A stretch of 64,000 nt of DNA from Candidatus Endomicrobium procryptotermitis (GTDB lineage Bacteria > Elusimicrobiota > Endomicrobiia > Endomicrobiales > Endomicrobiaceae). The stretch lies in contig JAITIP010000037.1 of the NCBI GenBank assembly GCA_031279415.1, forward strand, positions 1 through 64,000, written 5' to 3'. Position 1 is the stretch's first letter; every line of letters begins with the position of its first letter. The notes under the pieces are model-generated. The model ran no database searches, was not told the DNA's origin, and was given only the letters and a program-made list of their open reading frames with translations. Both the position numbers and the translations under genes were made by a program. Below are positions 15,733 to 24,651 of the stretch, in pieces.

Positions 15733-17373
15733 ATGAATAATCAAAAAGGTATGACATTAATTGAAGTGATGGTTGCTATGTTAGTGCTCTCTATTACTAT
15801 GATTGGTGGCATCTCTTTTTTTACAAGCGCTTATAGAATAAATTATGCCTATATGGAATCAGCAAATAGAATTGACCATGCTTTAAGATATGTCGAAAAA
15901 CTTAAAATCCAAAGGAGAGATTACCCTACTTTTGGAGCCTTTGCAAATAGCGGAGGAAACGGTTTTACTGCCTTTTTTGTCGACAGTGAGTTTAATGATG
16001 ATTATTCAGCTGATCCTTATTTTTATGAAAATTATTTTTCTGGCACAATTAGAATTCCTGCAACTTTTACAACATCAAGTTTTCCAACCACTAATAGTAA
16101 AACTATGATTAATGGTACTCAACAGCCTACAGGATATTATTATTGGGATGAGGCTAGTAAAATCATGAATAGTACTGCACCATATACAGGCGATTTGGTG
16201 TCTACAGATTATCCCAGTAACGATTATCATAAATACAGAATATCATTGGCTTTTGAGGATGCCTATGCAAGTAACACTCCTCTTAAAGTCGGCGTTTCTG
16301 GCATTGTAGATTATTATTTAAACTATCATTATAATGGAACTGGAACAGAATTTTCAGATGCTTATTCAGAAACTACATTTACAAAAATGGCTAACTTCGC
16401 CAAACAAAATAAATACAGTTCAATATACGATAACAATAGAAAAATGCATAAGTATAATCAGATAACTTCTCTTTCCACAATGTTTTCAACTAGTAATATT
16501 TCCTTTTATATATTTCCTTCAGGAATAAAACAAACTACTATTAAAACTCCTGTCTCATTAAGAGAGGAAAATATTAATAATAGCTCTCCTGGGTATTATG
16601 TAACTCCATACAGTTATTTTAGTGTTTACGGTGGCAGTTCTGGAAGTAAAGCCTATGGCTATTACTATAAGCAGGCTTCGCCTTCTGTTGCAAGCCCAAT
16701 TCTTTTGAAGAAAGGTAGTGTGCAGGAAAATACAGGAGAATCTTCTTCATTAATAGGCAATGAAAGTTTTTCTTTTGACAGCAGAAGATTTTACAGGTCT
16801 TATCCAAGTGAAACAAATCAGGATGAAATTGTTGAACTTAGAGATAAAGTCAGTAGTATTTATACTAGTTATACATATAAAGACTATGATGACGTTAACA
16901 AAACTGTTCTGCAAACTCCAGATCCAGCTGCAATTGGTAATGCCAATCTATATCATAAAGATGCGTTGTATGTTGCTTTAGTTTACAAAGGAGATGCTAC
17001 TGGAAAAGAACAGATACATTATTTGTATTATTGGAACTACTATCCAGGCAGTGGCAGTATACCAGGCTATGTTACGCCGTATAATACTTATGCTTATGCT
17101 GCATATTTTAAACTGTTGCCTTCGGGAGAAATAAATCAGCGCAGGTTTACGAAATACAGACGCAGTGTGTATATATCTGTATGGCCTTTCAATAGTGATG
17201 CGCAGGCTAGGACTGCAATGAGAAATGCTATAGCTTACAGTCAGGATCTTAATGCTAGAATTAATTATATAAAAGATCAAGCAGGAAAAACACCTGGACA
17301 AAGGATGATAGTAATTCCATTCATACAGCTGTATGCAGATAATGATAATTCTACTCTTTGCGAGGCATTATGA
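15733..17373 (+). CDS. large prepilin-type protein of 546 residues
   Basis: The N-terminus has a prepilin motif: a six-residue leader ending in Gly6, then Met-Thr-Leu-Ile-Glu (Glu at +5) and a hydrophobic helix. Position +1 is Met rather than the usual Phe. The remaining ~515 residues are rich in Tyr, Ser, Asn and Thr and contain no domain I recognise. This is three to four times longer than typical PilV/GspI-type minor pilins, which it matches by position. ATG 15733 is preferred to 15727 because AGGAG (15721-15725) is seven bases away. Base usage is more AT-rich than in the neighbouring machinery genes. It overlaps the next gene (ATGA). Confidence 0.82.
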   Translation: MNNQKGMTLIEVMVAMLVLSITMIGGISFFTSAYRINYAYMESANRIDHALRYVEKLKIQRRDYPTFGAFANSGGNGFTAFFVDSEFNDDYSADPYFYENYFSGTIRIPATFTTSSFPTTNSKTMINGTQQPTGYYYWDEASKIMNSTAPYTGDLVSTDYPSNDYHKYRISLAFEDAYASNTPLKVGVSGIVDYYLNYHYNGTGTEFSDAYSETTFTKMANFAKQNKYSSIYDNNRKMHKYNQITSLSTMFSTSNISFYIFPSGIKQTTIKTPVSLREENINNSSPGYYVTPYSYFSVYGGSSGSKAYGYYYKQASPSVASPILLKKGSVQENTGESSSLIGNESFSFDSRRFYRSYPSETNQDEIVELRDKVSSIYTSYTYKDYDDVNKTVLQTPDPAAIGNANLYHKDALYVALVYKGDATGKEQIHYLYYWNYYPGSGSIPGYVTPYNTYAYAAYFKLLPSGEINQRRFTKYRRSVYISVWPFNSDAQARTAMRNAIAYSQDLNARINYIKDQAGKTPGQRMIVIPFIQLYADNDNSTLCEAL

Positions 17374-18299
17374 AAATTAAGCAAAGAGGCAGACATGGAT
17401 TTTCATTGATAGAAACGCTGATTACTATTGTTTTGGTTGGTATTTTATCTATGGCATGTGCCACTATGATGGTATTTGCGTATTCAATGTTTGAAAAAGT
17501 GATGGGTAATGGAACGGCGTCTATCGAATATAAAACTTTTAGATTCAGAACCGAAAAAATATTCAGAAATATGACAAAAGATGGACCGCTGATTTATGAC
17601 TGGATCACTGATGATGTATGCAGCAAGGATAACAGACCTCCTGCAACTCCGAAAGAAGAAGAAAATTGCATAAAAATGGATGTGGAATACTTTCCTATCC
17701 CGTATGCGGGTGAAGTATTTACCAGAAAATATTATCAAACCGTGCCTGGTGCCGCAACTACCAAATATAAAGTGAACGGAGGAGCTGTAGATCCTGGTAT
17801 TTGGGAGGGACATGTAGGCAGAACTGTTGCTGTTTACAGTTGTGTTGAAAATGAAAAAATCGATAAAAATTATAAAAGATATTTGATGACATTGGAAAAA
17901 TCTACCGAAACAGCTAAAAAAATGGTTGTTTTATATTCATGGGATGCTAATCTAGACTCAAATGGCAAATTCCTTAAAATTGATTCTGAGTCGATGCAGA
18001 ATGGGAACTATAATAAAAGTGATGCTTCTCTTCCAGGCGGAGGTTCTTCCCGCGCTCAAAGAGAAGTCCTACTGCACGATGTGTACGATTTTCAGGTAAC
18101 GGCAAGATTAAGCAATCTGGCGCTTAACAGGATTACCGATCCTGACTTTGAAAATATCGCTGTTGTAAGGCTTTTTGTTAAGTTGGGAGAAGCTGCCGAC
18201 GCACAATACTCTAATGATTTTATTTTTGCAAATAAAGCTATTTATGGTAATATCGATAGTTTTTTTACCGGGATAAATGAAAGTTATATAGTGCCTTGA
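17370..18299 (+). CDS. prepilin-type protein (minor pseudopilin, PilW/GspJ-like)
   Basis: The 309-residue protein has a ten-residue basic leader ending in Gly10, then Phe-Ser-Leu-Ile-Glu with Glu at +5 and a hydrophobic stretch to about residue 36. Length and position between the large prepilin and the PilX-like protein fit PilW/GspJ. ATG 17370 is chosen over an in-frame TTG at 17358 because GAGG lies just before it and it makes an ATGA overlap with the upstream stop. The mature part contains paired Cys residues near 80-100 that could form a disulphide. Confidence 0.85.
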   Translation: MKIKQRGRHGFSLIETLITIVLVGILSMACATMMVFAYSMFEKVMGNGTASIEYKTFRFRTEKIFRNMTKDGPLIYDWITDDVCSKDNRPPATPKEEENCIKMDVEYFPIPYAGEVFTRKYYQTVPGAATTKYKVNGGAVDPGIWEGHVGRTVAVYSCVENEKIDKNYKRYLMTLEKSTETAKKMVVLYSWDANLDSNGKFLKIDSESMQNGNYNKSDASLPGGGSSRAQREVLLHDVYDFQVTARLSNLALNRITDPDFENIAVVRLFVKLGEAADAQYSNDFIFANKAIYGNIDSFFTGINESYIVP

Positions 18300-18439
18300 T
18301 ATATAAAACGCAGCAATGTGTATTTTTTGATAAGCAATTAGACGGCAAAACAAGTAAGAGAGTTTTAAAAGATAATATTAAATTGTTAAATAAAAATATA
18401 TTCTTCGGCTTATATTTTGTTTTTATTGTATAGGGAAAA

Positions 18440-19246
18440 ATGAATAATAAAAAAGGAAGCATACTTGCCATAGTAATAATATTTATTTTTATATTTACCT
18501 TGCTTGGTATGTTTGCGATGAGGCTTGTTATTTTGCAGAACGAGATTTCCGACTCTGAGCTTTATTATACAAGAGCTCATTTTGCAGCTTTATATGGCAG
18601 CGAACTTGCTTTTTGGCGTATCATGCAGTGGGAAAATATCCCTACCAATTCAACCGTACTAAATCCTGACGGCAGAAAATTCCTTGCCAAGGAACCGTCT
18701 TGTTTTGGTTTTTCAAATAATGTCTGGTATCCTTTGCAGGGGCTTAAAATCATAGAAGAGAATTTTGCCGATGACATTTCTGGTGGAGCAGGCAGTGGTA
18801 TTCATGTTGATGTGACTGTAGAAGAAGATTTAAATCCTAATATTAATGACGGATTTATTCCTGATACATCACCAACCAGTTTTGATCAAAAATACGGAAC
18901 TTATAAATTTTATGTTATTAAAACCACTGCAACCATATATAGAAACCTTCAAGCCAAGTCAGGCGAAATATCGGAAGCTAAAGATTACTTGTATTTTATG
19001 ATAGCTTATTCTACTGGAACTGCTGGAGCGAGAGCTTTGAAAAATGTTCCAGAGGCTGACGGTAATATCGTTATCGGATTTTATAATGATACTGAACTGA
19101 TAAATATGTTTCCCGGTTTTTCGGGCGCAGAAAGGGAAAGACTTATAGAGGAAAAGACGCGGCATTATACTTCTGCGCCTTACAGATCGCTTATAACGGG
19201 AAAGGTTCAGCCTATTTTCAGATATTATATCAGAGGGAGGAGATAG
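18440..19246 (+). CDS. PilX/GspK-like pilus tip protein
   Basis: The 268-residue protein starts with a short basic leader ending in Gly6 and a long hydrophobic helix, but mature position +5 is Ile instead of Glu. Lack of Glu5 is characteristic of GspK and PilX, the pseudopilins that cap the tip. After the helix, the segment around residues 34-60 (Gln-Asn-Glu-Ile-Ser... Ala-Ala-Leu-Tyr-Gly-Ser-Glu-Leu-Ala) matches the PilX N-terminal pattern. AGGG precedes the ATG. The 140 bases before it are AT-rich with no clear promoter. Confidence 0.8.
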   Translation: MNNKKGSILAIVIIFIFIFTLLGMFAMRLVILQNEISDSELYYTRAHFAALYGSELAFWRIMQWENIPTNSTVLNPDGRKFLAKEPSCFGFSNNVWYPLQGLKIIEENFADDISGGAGSGIHVDVTVEEDLNPNINDGFIPDTSPTSFDQKYGTYKFYVIKTTATIYRNLQAKSGEISEAKDYLYFMIAYSTGTAGARALKNVPEADGNIVIGFYNDTELINMFPGFSGAERERLIEEKTRHYTSAPYRSLITGKVQPIFRYYIRGRR

Positions 19247-19248
19247 AT

Positions 19249-20262
19249 TTGATTGCTCTTGATTGGGGCGCGAAGTTTATTAAAGCTTGTGCTGTTTCGG
19301 CAAAAGGAGATGGAAAATATATAGTTTATGCTTCAATGATTTCTGCAGATGGTAAAAACGGAGAGAGGGAAGAAAACCCTTTACTTCTTAAAAATAAAGT
19401 AGACACTCTCTTGCGCCAGCTGAGAATTAAAGATAAAGAAACATCTTTATCGATAGGCGGTATTGATTTACTTGCCAGAGATTTTTCGTTGCCTAAAATG
19501 TCGCCTGAAAACATTGAAGGCGCTGTTATGATAGAAGCGGAAAACAGTATTTTTGAAACATTGGACGATATGTATTCGGATTATGAAATTCTGTCTAATT
19601 CCGATGCCGATAAAATGGACGTTTTATTCATTGCGTTTCCCAAAGACCATATAAACCATATTTTAGGTAGTTTTTCCCAATCCGAATTGGATATTGTCGG
19701 AATTGTGCCAGATAATATAGCTTTGGCAAATTGTTTTTTGGCTTTTGAAGCAAAAAGAGCTTTTTCGGAGTCTGTTGTTTTGGTTAATATCGGGCATGAA
19801 GTGTCAAATATTGCCATTATCGACAGAGGGGAACTCAAATTTATAAGAAATATGTATTTCGGCGGGTTGGATGTTACCAGAGAAATTGCCGAAATTTATG
19901 AGGTTGATTTAAATACTGCCGAGCAAATAAAAAGACAGCCAGAATTATGGGAAAGCATGGGTTTGAATATAAGGAATATTCTCAAAAAGAGTTCCAGCAA
20001 TTTGCTTGAAGCAATATTTCATTCGATGGAATATGCAGTTTCCAGACAAAGAATAGGTAAAGTCGATAAAATATTGCTGACGGGCGGCGGTGCAATTTTG
20101 ACGGGAATCGAAAATTTTATATATGAAACTTTAGGGGTGAATACAGAAAAATGGAATCCTTTAACTTCTTCCGATATCATAGGAGCGACGGATAAAGAAA
20201 AGGGGTTTTTTATTGCTGTGGCATTAGGGCTTGCTCTCCAAAAAGGAGAGAGTAATGTATAA
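19249..20262 (+). CDS. pilM: type IV pilus assembly protein PilM
   Basis: PilM is an actin-like ATPase-fold protein that binds the cytoplasmic N-terminus of PilN and connects to PilB. The 337-residue protein begins Ile-Ala-Leu-Asp-Trp-Gly (phosphate-1 loop), has a Val-Asn-Ile-Gly-His-Glu second phosphate loop near 184-189 and an adenosine-type Leu-Thr-Gly-Gly-Gly-Ala block near 280. It starts with TTG: GGGAGGAG (19234-19241) is well placed and there is no nearby in-frame ATG. It follows the PilX-like gene by two bases and overlaps pilN by eight. Confidence 0.9.
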   Translation: MIALDWGAKFIKACAVSAKGDGKYIVYASMISADGKNGEREENPLLLKNKVDTLLRQLRIKDKETSLSIGGIDLLARDFSLPKMSPENIEGAVMIEAENSIFETLDDMYSDYEILSNSDADKMDVLFIAFPKDHINHILGSFSQSELDIVGIVPDNIALANCFLAFEAKRAFSESVVLVNIGHEVSNIAIIDRGELKFIRNMYFGGLDVTREIAEIYEVDLNTAEQIKRQPELWESMGLNIRNILKKSSSNLLEAIFHSMEYAVSRQRIGKVDKILLTGGGAILTGIENFIYETLGVNTEKWNPLTSSDIIGATDKEKGFFIAVALGLALQKGESNV

Positions 20263-20860
20263 TATAAATCTTGTTCAGCGCGTCAGGGTTTCATCGAAAA
20301 AAAGCCTAAAAGCGGTTAAATTTTTTAAAATTATTTCGTTGCTTATGACTTTTGCCATCGCAGGGCTTATTGCTCATACCGTTCGCACGCTTATGGAAAT
20401 AGAGAAAGTGATCGATCAAATCAATGAACTGAAGATAAAAATTGACGAAATCAGGCGTTTAAATAAAATAAAAGATTCTGAGTCCGAATGGACTTTAAAT
20501 TATAATAAAATGCTTGCCATAAAAGATATGATCTCCAATAATACAAAAACTGGGCTAATGTTAAGAGAAGTTGGACTTTATATGCCCGAAGGCGATTTTT
20601 TATGTTCTTTCATATTAACTCCTGACAACATTATTAAAGAAACTGTTAAAGTGAATGCATTATCGGCAGCAAAAAATTTTAAAGATTTAAAATATGATAA
20701 AAATTCTTATATTGAAACGATAAAAACCGCTTATGAAAGAAGTTCGTATATCGGAAAAGATCCCATAGAAATAAACGGTGACCCAGAAGAGATAGAAATA
20801 AAACGTCATAAAGTGAGAGTTTTAAATGTGACAATGCCTTTTGTGACGGGTAAAAAATAA
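20255..20860 (+). CDS. pilN: type IV pilus assembly protein PilN
   Basis: PilN is a bitopic inner-membrane protein of the PilMNO alignment complex. The 201-residue product begins with the Tyr-Asn-Ile-Asn-Leu-Val motif that docks on PilM, followed by one transmembrane helix (about 24-44), a coiled coil (about 45-85) and a periplasmic ferredoxin-like domain. ATG 20255 has AAAGGAG upstream and starts just before the pilM stop; a longer in-frame start at 20231 lies further inside pilM and would displace the PilM-binding motif from the N-terminus. Confidence 0.9.
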   Translation: MYNINLVQRVRVSSKKSLKAVKFFKIISLLMTFAIAGLIAHTVRTLMEIEKVIDQINELKIKIDEIRRLNKIKDSESEWTLNYNKMLAIKDMISNNTKTGLMLREVGLYMPEGDFLCSFILTPDNIIKETVKVNALSAAKNFKDLKYDKNSYIETIKTAYERSSYIGKDPIEINGDPEEIEIKRHKVRVLNVTMPFVTGKK

Positions 20861-21789
20861 TGGAAAATTATTCGAAAAAAAAATTAATTTATGTAATAAT
20901 AAGAAATATTTTTTTTACCTTTGCTTTGATTGCGCTCTATCAGTATGTCTATAAAAATTTTGAACTGCGGCTTAAGGAACAAAATGTTTTATATGAAAAA
21001 TTTCATAGCGTGTACAATGATTTGCAACAGTTTATAAAAATTAATGAAAATATGTATGAAACGAAGATACAGATAGAAGACATTATTAACAGCATCCCTT
21101 TAGATTATGTGCCGAATCAGGATTTATTGACGGGATATAGAGACAGGGTCATTGAGGTTGCTAAAAAATATTCCATAACCAATTCGACGGAAACTTTTGC
21201 AAGAGACGAAACTTCTGGTATAGTGACTTTGACTCTTAATTTTAAGCTGAAATACGAACTTTTATATAAATTTCTTTTTGATATCGAAATGTTTTCAAAG
21301 GTTCATTCTCTTTCTATAGATACCGAAGGTAACATTGAAGTCAGCAGCAGTCCTCTGCTTTACAGCGCTACGATAGATGATTATTTCAGTGGTAGATTTG
21401 GAAATATGGAAGAAGTAAAAGCCGCAGGTTATTTTAAAGAAATTTTTAAAAAATCTGCAGATCAAATAAATAAAATGGGACACATTCCTACGTGGCGGGA
21501 CATAGATCCTGCGCCTAACAATCCGTTTTACGAATATGTTCCACCGCCGAAAACAAAATCGGAGGTCATAAGGAAAGTCATAAGGAGAAAACCGCCTCCA
21601 ATGGATATTTCAGGTATCATCTTTGACGCTGCCAATCCTATTGTCATTATAGAAGGGAAAATATATAGAGTCGGTGATTTTTACAAAAAAAATAATATTA
21701 TGGTTAAAATAGTAGCGATTCTGGAACGAACAATTACAGTTGAACTTGACGGGCAAAAATATATTATAAAGTTTAATAAGGAGGAGTAA
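20860..21789 (+). CDS. pilO: PilO with a fused PilP/GspC-like C-terminal domain
   Basis: Residues 1-190 look like PilO: one transmembrane helix (12-32), a coiled coil, and a periplasmic ferredoxin-like fold. A proline-rich linker (about 225-245) leads to a ~60-residue C-terminal module (about 248-305) with the PilP/GspC homology-region pattern: Ile-Ser-Gly-Ile-Ile-Phe, a Pro-Ile-Val-Ile-Ile-Glu-Gly-Lys strand, Val-Gly-Asp turn, Val-Lys-Ile-Val strand and a final Gly-Gln-Lys-Tyr-Ile-Ile strand. No separate pilP exists between it and pilQ, so the fusion probably does both jobs, linking the inner-membrane complex to the secretin. Confidence 0.82.
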   Translation: MENYSKKKLIYVIIRNIFFTFALIALYQYVYKNFELRLKEQNVLYEKFHSVYNDLQQFIKINENMYETKIQIEDIINSIPLDYVPNQDLLTGYRDRVIEVAKKYSITNSTETFARDETSGIVTLTLNFKLKYELLYKFLFDIEMFSKVHSLSIDTEGNIEVSSSPLLYSATIDDYFSGRFGNMEEVKAAGYFKEIFKKSADQINKMGHIPTWRDIDPAPNNPFYEYVPPPKTKSEVIRKVIRRKPPPMDISGIIFDAANPIVIIEGKIYRVGDFYKKNNIMVKIVAILERTITVELDGQKYIIKFNKEE

Positions 21790-23099
21790 TGAAGAAGTTT
21801 TTAGTTTTGCTAATTTCTGTAGTAATACTGTCTGAAACAGCCTTTGCTGCTATTGAATCCAGGGGGTTGATTTCCGTTGACTTTCAGGGTACGACCCTTT
21901 ATACGGTATTAAATATACTCAGTATGAAAACGGGGAGGAAATTTGTTACCGACGCGGATCTATTGAATAAGAAAATAGTATTGTCTCTTAAAGATGTTAC
22001 TCCCGATGAAGCATTAAATGCCCTGCTTGACACATACGATTTGTACTATGTAAAACAAGGCGATACAAACATTTATGTTATTAAAAGCAAAAGCGACGTT
22101 TCTCCGATTACCGTATCTAAAGTTATTTTTTGTAATTATGCCAAAGCTTTGGATTTGGAAAAGGTGCTTCATGCAAGGCTTTCAAAAGGCGGCAAGATTG
22201 CTTCCGATGAAAGAACGAATTCAATCATTATAACGGATTTGGCCGACAGTATAGACAAAATGGAAAATCTTATCCGTTCGCTGGACGTGCCTACTCCGCA
22301 GGTTTTAATTGAAGCAAGAATAGTGGATGTAAACATAGGAAGTAATTTACAAATCGGTACGCAAATAGAAGATATTTTTAGAATGCCTAGAGCATACCAG
22401 AATGGCGCAGGGAAATGGACAATTGATTCGAACGGTCATGCTTGGATTGATCCAGTATCTATTATGGGTGAGGATAATATTCCGATGCAGTCGGCAAGAT
22501 ATACGACTGAATACAGTCAATATCTTTCATTGCCGCCTGTTGTAGGCACCGGCCGTTTAGCAACTGCAATTGTTGCCGGCGAGTGGAATATATTAGGCAA
22601 TATTTTTATGGGACTTGAAGAAAAAGACGCAAAAATTCTCACAAATCCTAAATTGATAGTATTAAATAATCAGGAAGCCACTATTGAAATTATAGAAGAA
22701 ATACCCTATCAATCGGATAGAATCATAGATTCCGAAACCACCGCTATTATGGCAACGACGTCATTTAAAGAAGTTGGTCTTAAGTTAAAAGTTAAGCCTC
22801 AAATTAACAGAGACGGAACAATCGTTTTGCAGGTTCAGCCGGAGCAAAGTTTTAGAACTGGAGAAGCTATTGAAGGCACCCCTGTTATTAATACCAGCAA
22901 AGCGGAAACAATTATGATGCTCAGAAGCGGAGAAACTGCTGTTATCGGAGGTTTAATAAGGGAAACGGAGACAAAAACCGAAAATAAGATTCCATTGCTG
23001 GGAGATATTCCGATTTTAGGCTATTTGTTTAAAAGTGTCGTAAAAAATAAAGTAAGATATGAACTTACAATATTTATTTCTGCAAAAATTATAAACTAA
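21789..23099 (+). CDS. pilQ: type IV pilus secretin PilQ
   Basis: The 436-residue protein has a signal peptide (cleavage after Ala-Phe-Ala near 20), an N0/STN-like domain (about 27-105), one N1-type domain (about 112-172) and the secretin channel domain (about 175-435), ending in the conserved Val-Ile-Gly-Gly-Leu-Ile-Arg and Ile-Pro-Leu-Leu-Gly-Asp-Ile-Pro blocks. PilQ forms the outer-membrane pore. It is short: no AMIN (peptidoglycan-binding) domains are present. It shares one base with pilO. Presence of a secretin implies an outer membrane. Confidence 0.92.
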   Translation: MKKFLVLLISVVILSETAFAAIESRGLISVDFQGTTLYTVLNILSMKTGRKFVTDADLLNKKIVLSLKDVTPDEALNALLDTYDLYYVKQGDTNIYVIKSKSDVSPITVSKVIFCNYAKALDLEKVLHARLSKGGKIASDERTNSIIITDLADSIDKMENLIRSLDVPTPQVLIEARIVDVNIGSNLQIGTQIEDIFRMPRAYQNGAGKWTIDSNGHAWIDPVSIMGEDNIPMQSARYTTEYSQYLSLPPVVGTGRLATAIVAGEWNILGNIFMGLEEKDAKILTNPKLIVLNNQEATIEIIEEIPYQSDRIIDSETTAIMATTSFKEVGLKLKVKPQINRDGTIVLQVQPEQSFRTGEAIEGTPVINTSKAETIMMLRSGETAVIGGLIRETETKTENKIPLLGDIPILGYLFKSVVKNKVRYELTIFISAKIIN

Positions 23100-23111
23100 A
23101 AAGGTATTTAG

Positions 23112-23675
23112 GTGAGCTATTCGGTAAGAATATTAGTTATTGAAGATGAAGAAATAGTCAGAGAGACTTTAGCGGAAAACATAAGAGAAAAAGGTTTTTT
23201 TGTAGAAAGTGCCGAAAATGCAGTTTCCGCTCTTGAAATGATAAAAAAGTTTCATTATGATATTTTGTTAGTCGACTATCGTTTACCTGACATGAACGGT
23301 CTTGTGCTGATAAAAGAAGCTCTCATGATTTCAAAAGATACTGCTCCCATAATAGTTACGGGTTACAGTTCCGTTGAAACTGCCGTCGATGCTATGAGGA
23401 TGGGAGCATATGATTATCTTTTAAAACCCGTTGATATCGAAGCTTTATTGTCAGAGATAAATACTATTTTACAGGAAAAAAATATTTTCAGAAGAGGAAA
23501 GGAAAGGTTTCACGAATTTATCATAAGTTCTTTAAAACCTTTAAATGACATGGAAGTTGTTATCTTAGCAAGTAAAGATAGTCTTATACCCTTTGAAAAA
23601 GAGGGTATATTAAAAAAAATAATTTCTATACCCGGAACGTTTGTAAGAAAAATAAAAGAATTTTATTGGGGATAG
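23112..23675 (+). CDS. single-domain response regulator in the pilus operon
   Basis: The 187-residue protein starts with GTG (AAGG seven bases upstream). Residues 5-122 form a CheY-type receiver with Glu11-Asp12, phospho-acceptor Asp55, Thr83 and Lys105. The remaining ~65 residues have no DNA-binding or enzymatic domain I recognise and are mixed helix. The sequence around Thr-Gly-Tyr-Ser-Ser-Val-Glu-Thr-Ala resembles NtrC-family receivers. Its place 12 bases after pilQ suggests it regulates pilus function by protein contact. No histidine kinase is in the window. Confidence 0.85.
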   Translation: MSYSVRILVIEDEEIVRETLAENIREKGFFVESAENAVSALEMIKKFHYDILLVDYRLPDMNGLVLIKEALMISKDTAPIIVTGYSSVETAVDAMRMGAYDYLLKPVDIEALLSEINTILQEKNIFRRGKERFHEFIISSLKPLNDMEVVILASKDSLIPFEKEGILKKIISIPGTFVRKIKEFYWG

Positions 23676-23691
23676 TGCTTAAGGAGCTTTT

Positions 23692-24483
23692 ATGAGAATA
23701 AATTTATTATGTGCTCTTTTAATGACAGTGCTTTGTTGTGCCTTGGTGCAGGCCAGACCTAACAAAAGAGGTGCGGATTCCGACGAATATGCTGCAGCTG
23801 CAACATCGACTAAGAAATATCAAAAATACGATGCATCCCATTTGTCAAAAGTCGAAAATTATTATTTTGATGGCAGACTTGAAAAAGCAGAACTTATGCT
23901 TAATGAAATTCTGCTGGCTTATCCTGATAATACGGAAGCTCTTGAAATGAAGAATAAAATATTGATAATAAAAGAAAAACTGTTTGTTTTCAAAAGAAAT
24001 ACTGCTGAAGATTACTTTGTCGAATCGGAAAGAAGTCTTAGAGACGGAAATTATTACGAAGGATTATTGTATTATAAAAGAGCTGTCGATTTAATGCCGG
24101 AAATTTACGATGCCCAAAGATACAATACTATAATAGGAGAATTAAATGCTCAAGCTTTACGTTTTAGACGTTCGGACAGAAAAGAATTTCTGATTTCAGT
24201 AGAAGCTTTTCAGGATGGAAAGTTTAAGAAAGCTAAAAGTTTAATTGACAATTTATCACAAAGATACGAGAATATGTCCGATTACAGAGGAATGGCAGAT
24301 TTTTATCAAATCGAGTACACAAACAAAAAGAGAATGAAAGATTATTTTAAAGAAGCGTTAAAGAATTTTAAGAAGGGCAGATATGAAAACGCAAGAAGCG
24401 CATTGGATTATGCGATAGCTATAAATCCTAAAGATTTGGATATAGCGCTTTTGTCAGAACAGATTAATTTGGAATTGCAATAA
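23692..24483 (+). CDS. exported TPR-type protein of unknown function
   Basis: The 263-residue protein has an N-terminal signal peptide (hydrophobic 4-20, likely cleaved after Val-Gln-Ala) and then TPR-like helical hairpins near 52-85, 105-140, 155-190 and 215-250, with the Gly-Arg/Gly-Lys...Ala pattern of each repeat. It closes the pilus operon, 16 bases after the response regulator, with AAGGAG before the ATG. TPR proteins such as PilF/TsaP-type partners help secretin assembly; a comparable role is an inference from position. A weak GGAT/ATCC hairpin with T-run follows the stop. Confidence 0.75.
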   Translation: MRINLLCALLMTVLCCALVQARPNKRGADSDEYAAAATSTKKYQKYDASHLSKVENYYFDGRLEKAELMLNEILLAYPDNTEALEMKNKILIIKEKLFVFKRNTAEDYFVESERSLRDGNYYEGLLYYKRAVDLMPEIYDAQRYNTIIGELNAQALRFRRSDRKEFLISVEAFQDGKFKKAKSLIDNLSQRYENMSDYRGMADFYQIEYTNKKRMKDYFKEALKNFKKGRYENARSALDYAIAINPKDLDIALLSEQINLELQ

Positions 24484-24577
24484 AATTAAACGGATGTGGG
24501 TTTTTAATCCTATCTTTTTTTGTAACCAATCTGTTTTTTCGCGGCATAAACCTGAAAATTATCAAAAAATGTCAGTA

Positions 24578-24606
24578 TTGACTTTGATAAGTGTAATTTG
24601 TAGAAT
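24578..24606 (+). promoter_or_regulatory. promoter of ppdK
   Basis: TTGACT (24578-24583) and TAGAAT (24601-24606) are separated by 17 bases. Transcription would start near 24613, about 40 bases before the chosen ATG. Confidence 0.75.
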
Positions 24607-24651
24607 TTTGCTTGTTTAACGTCTGAAAAATATATGGAAAGGAGTAAGAAA

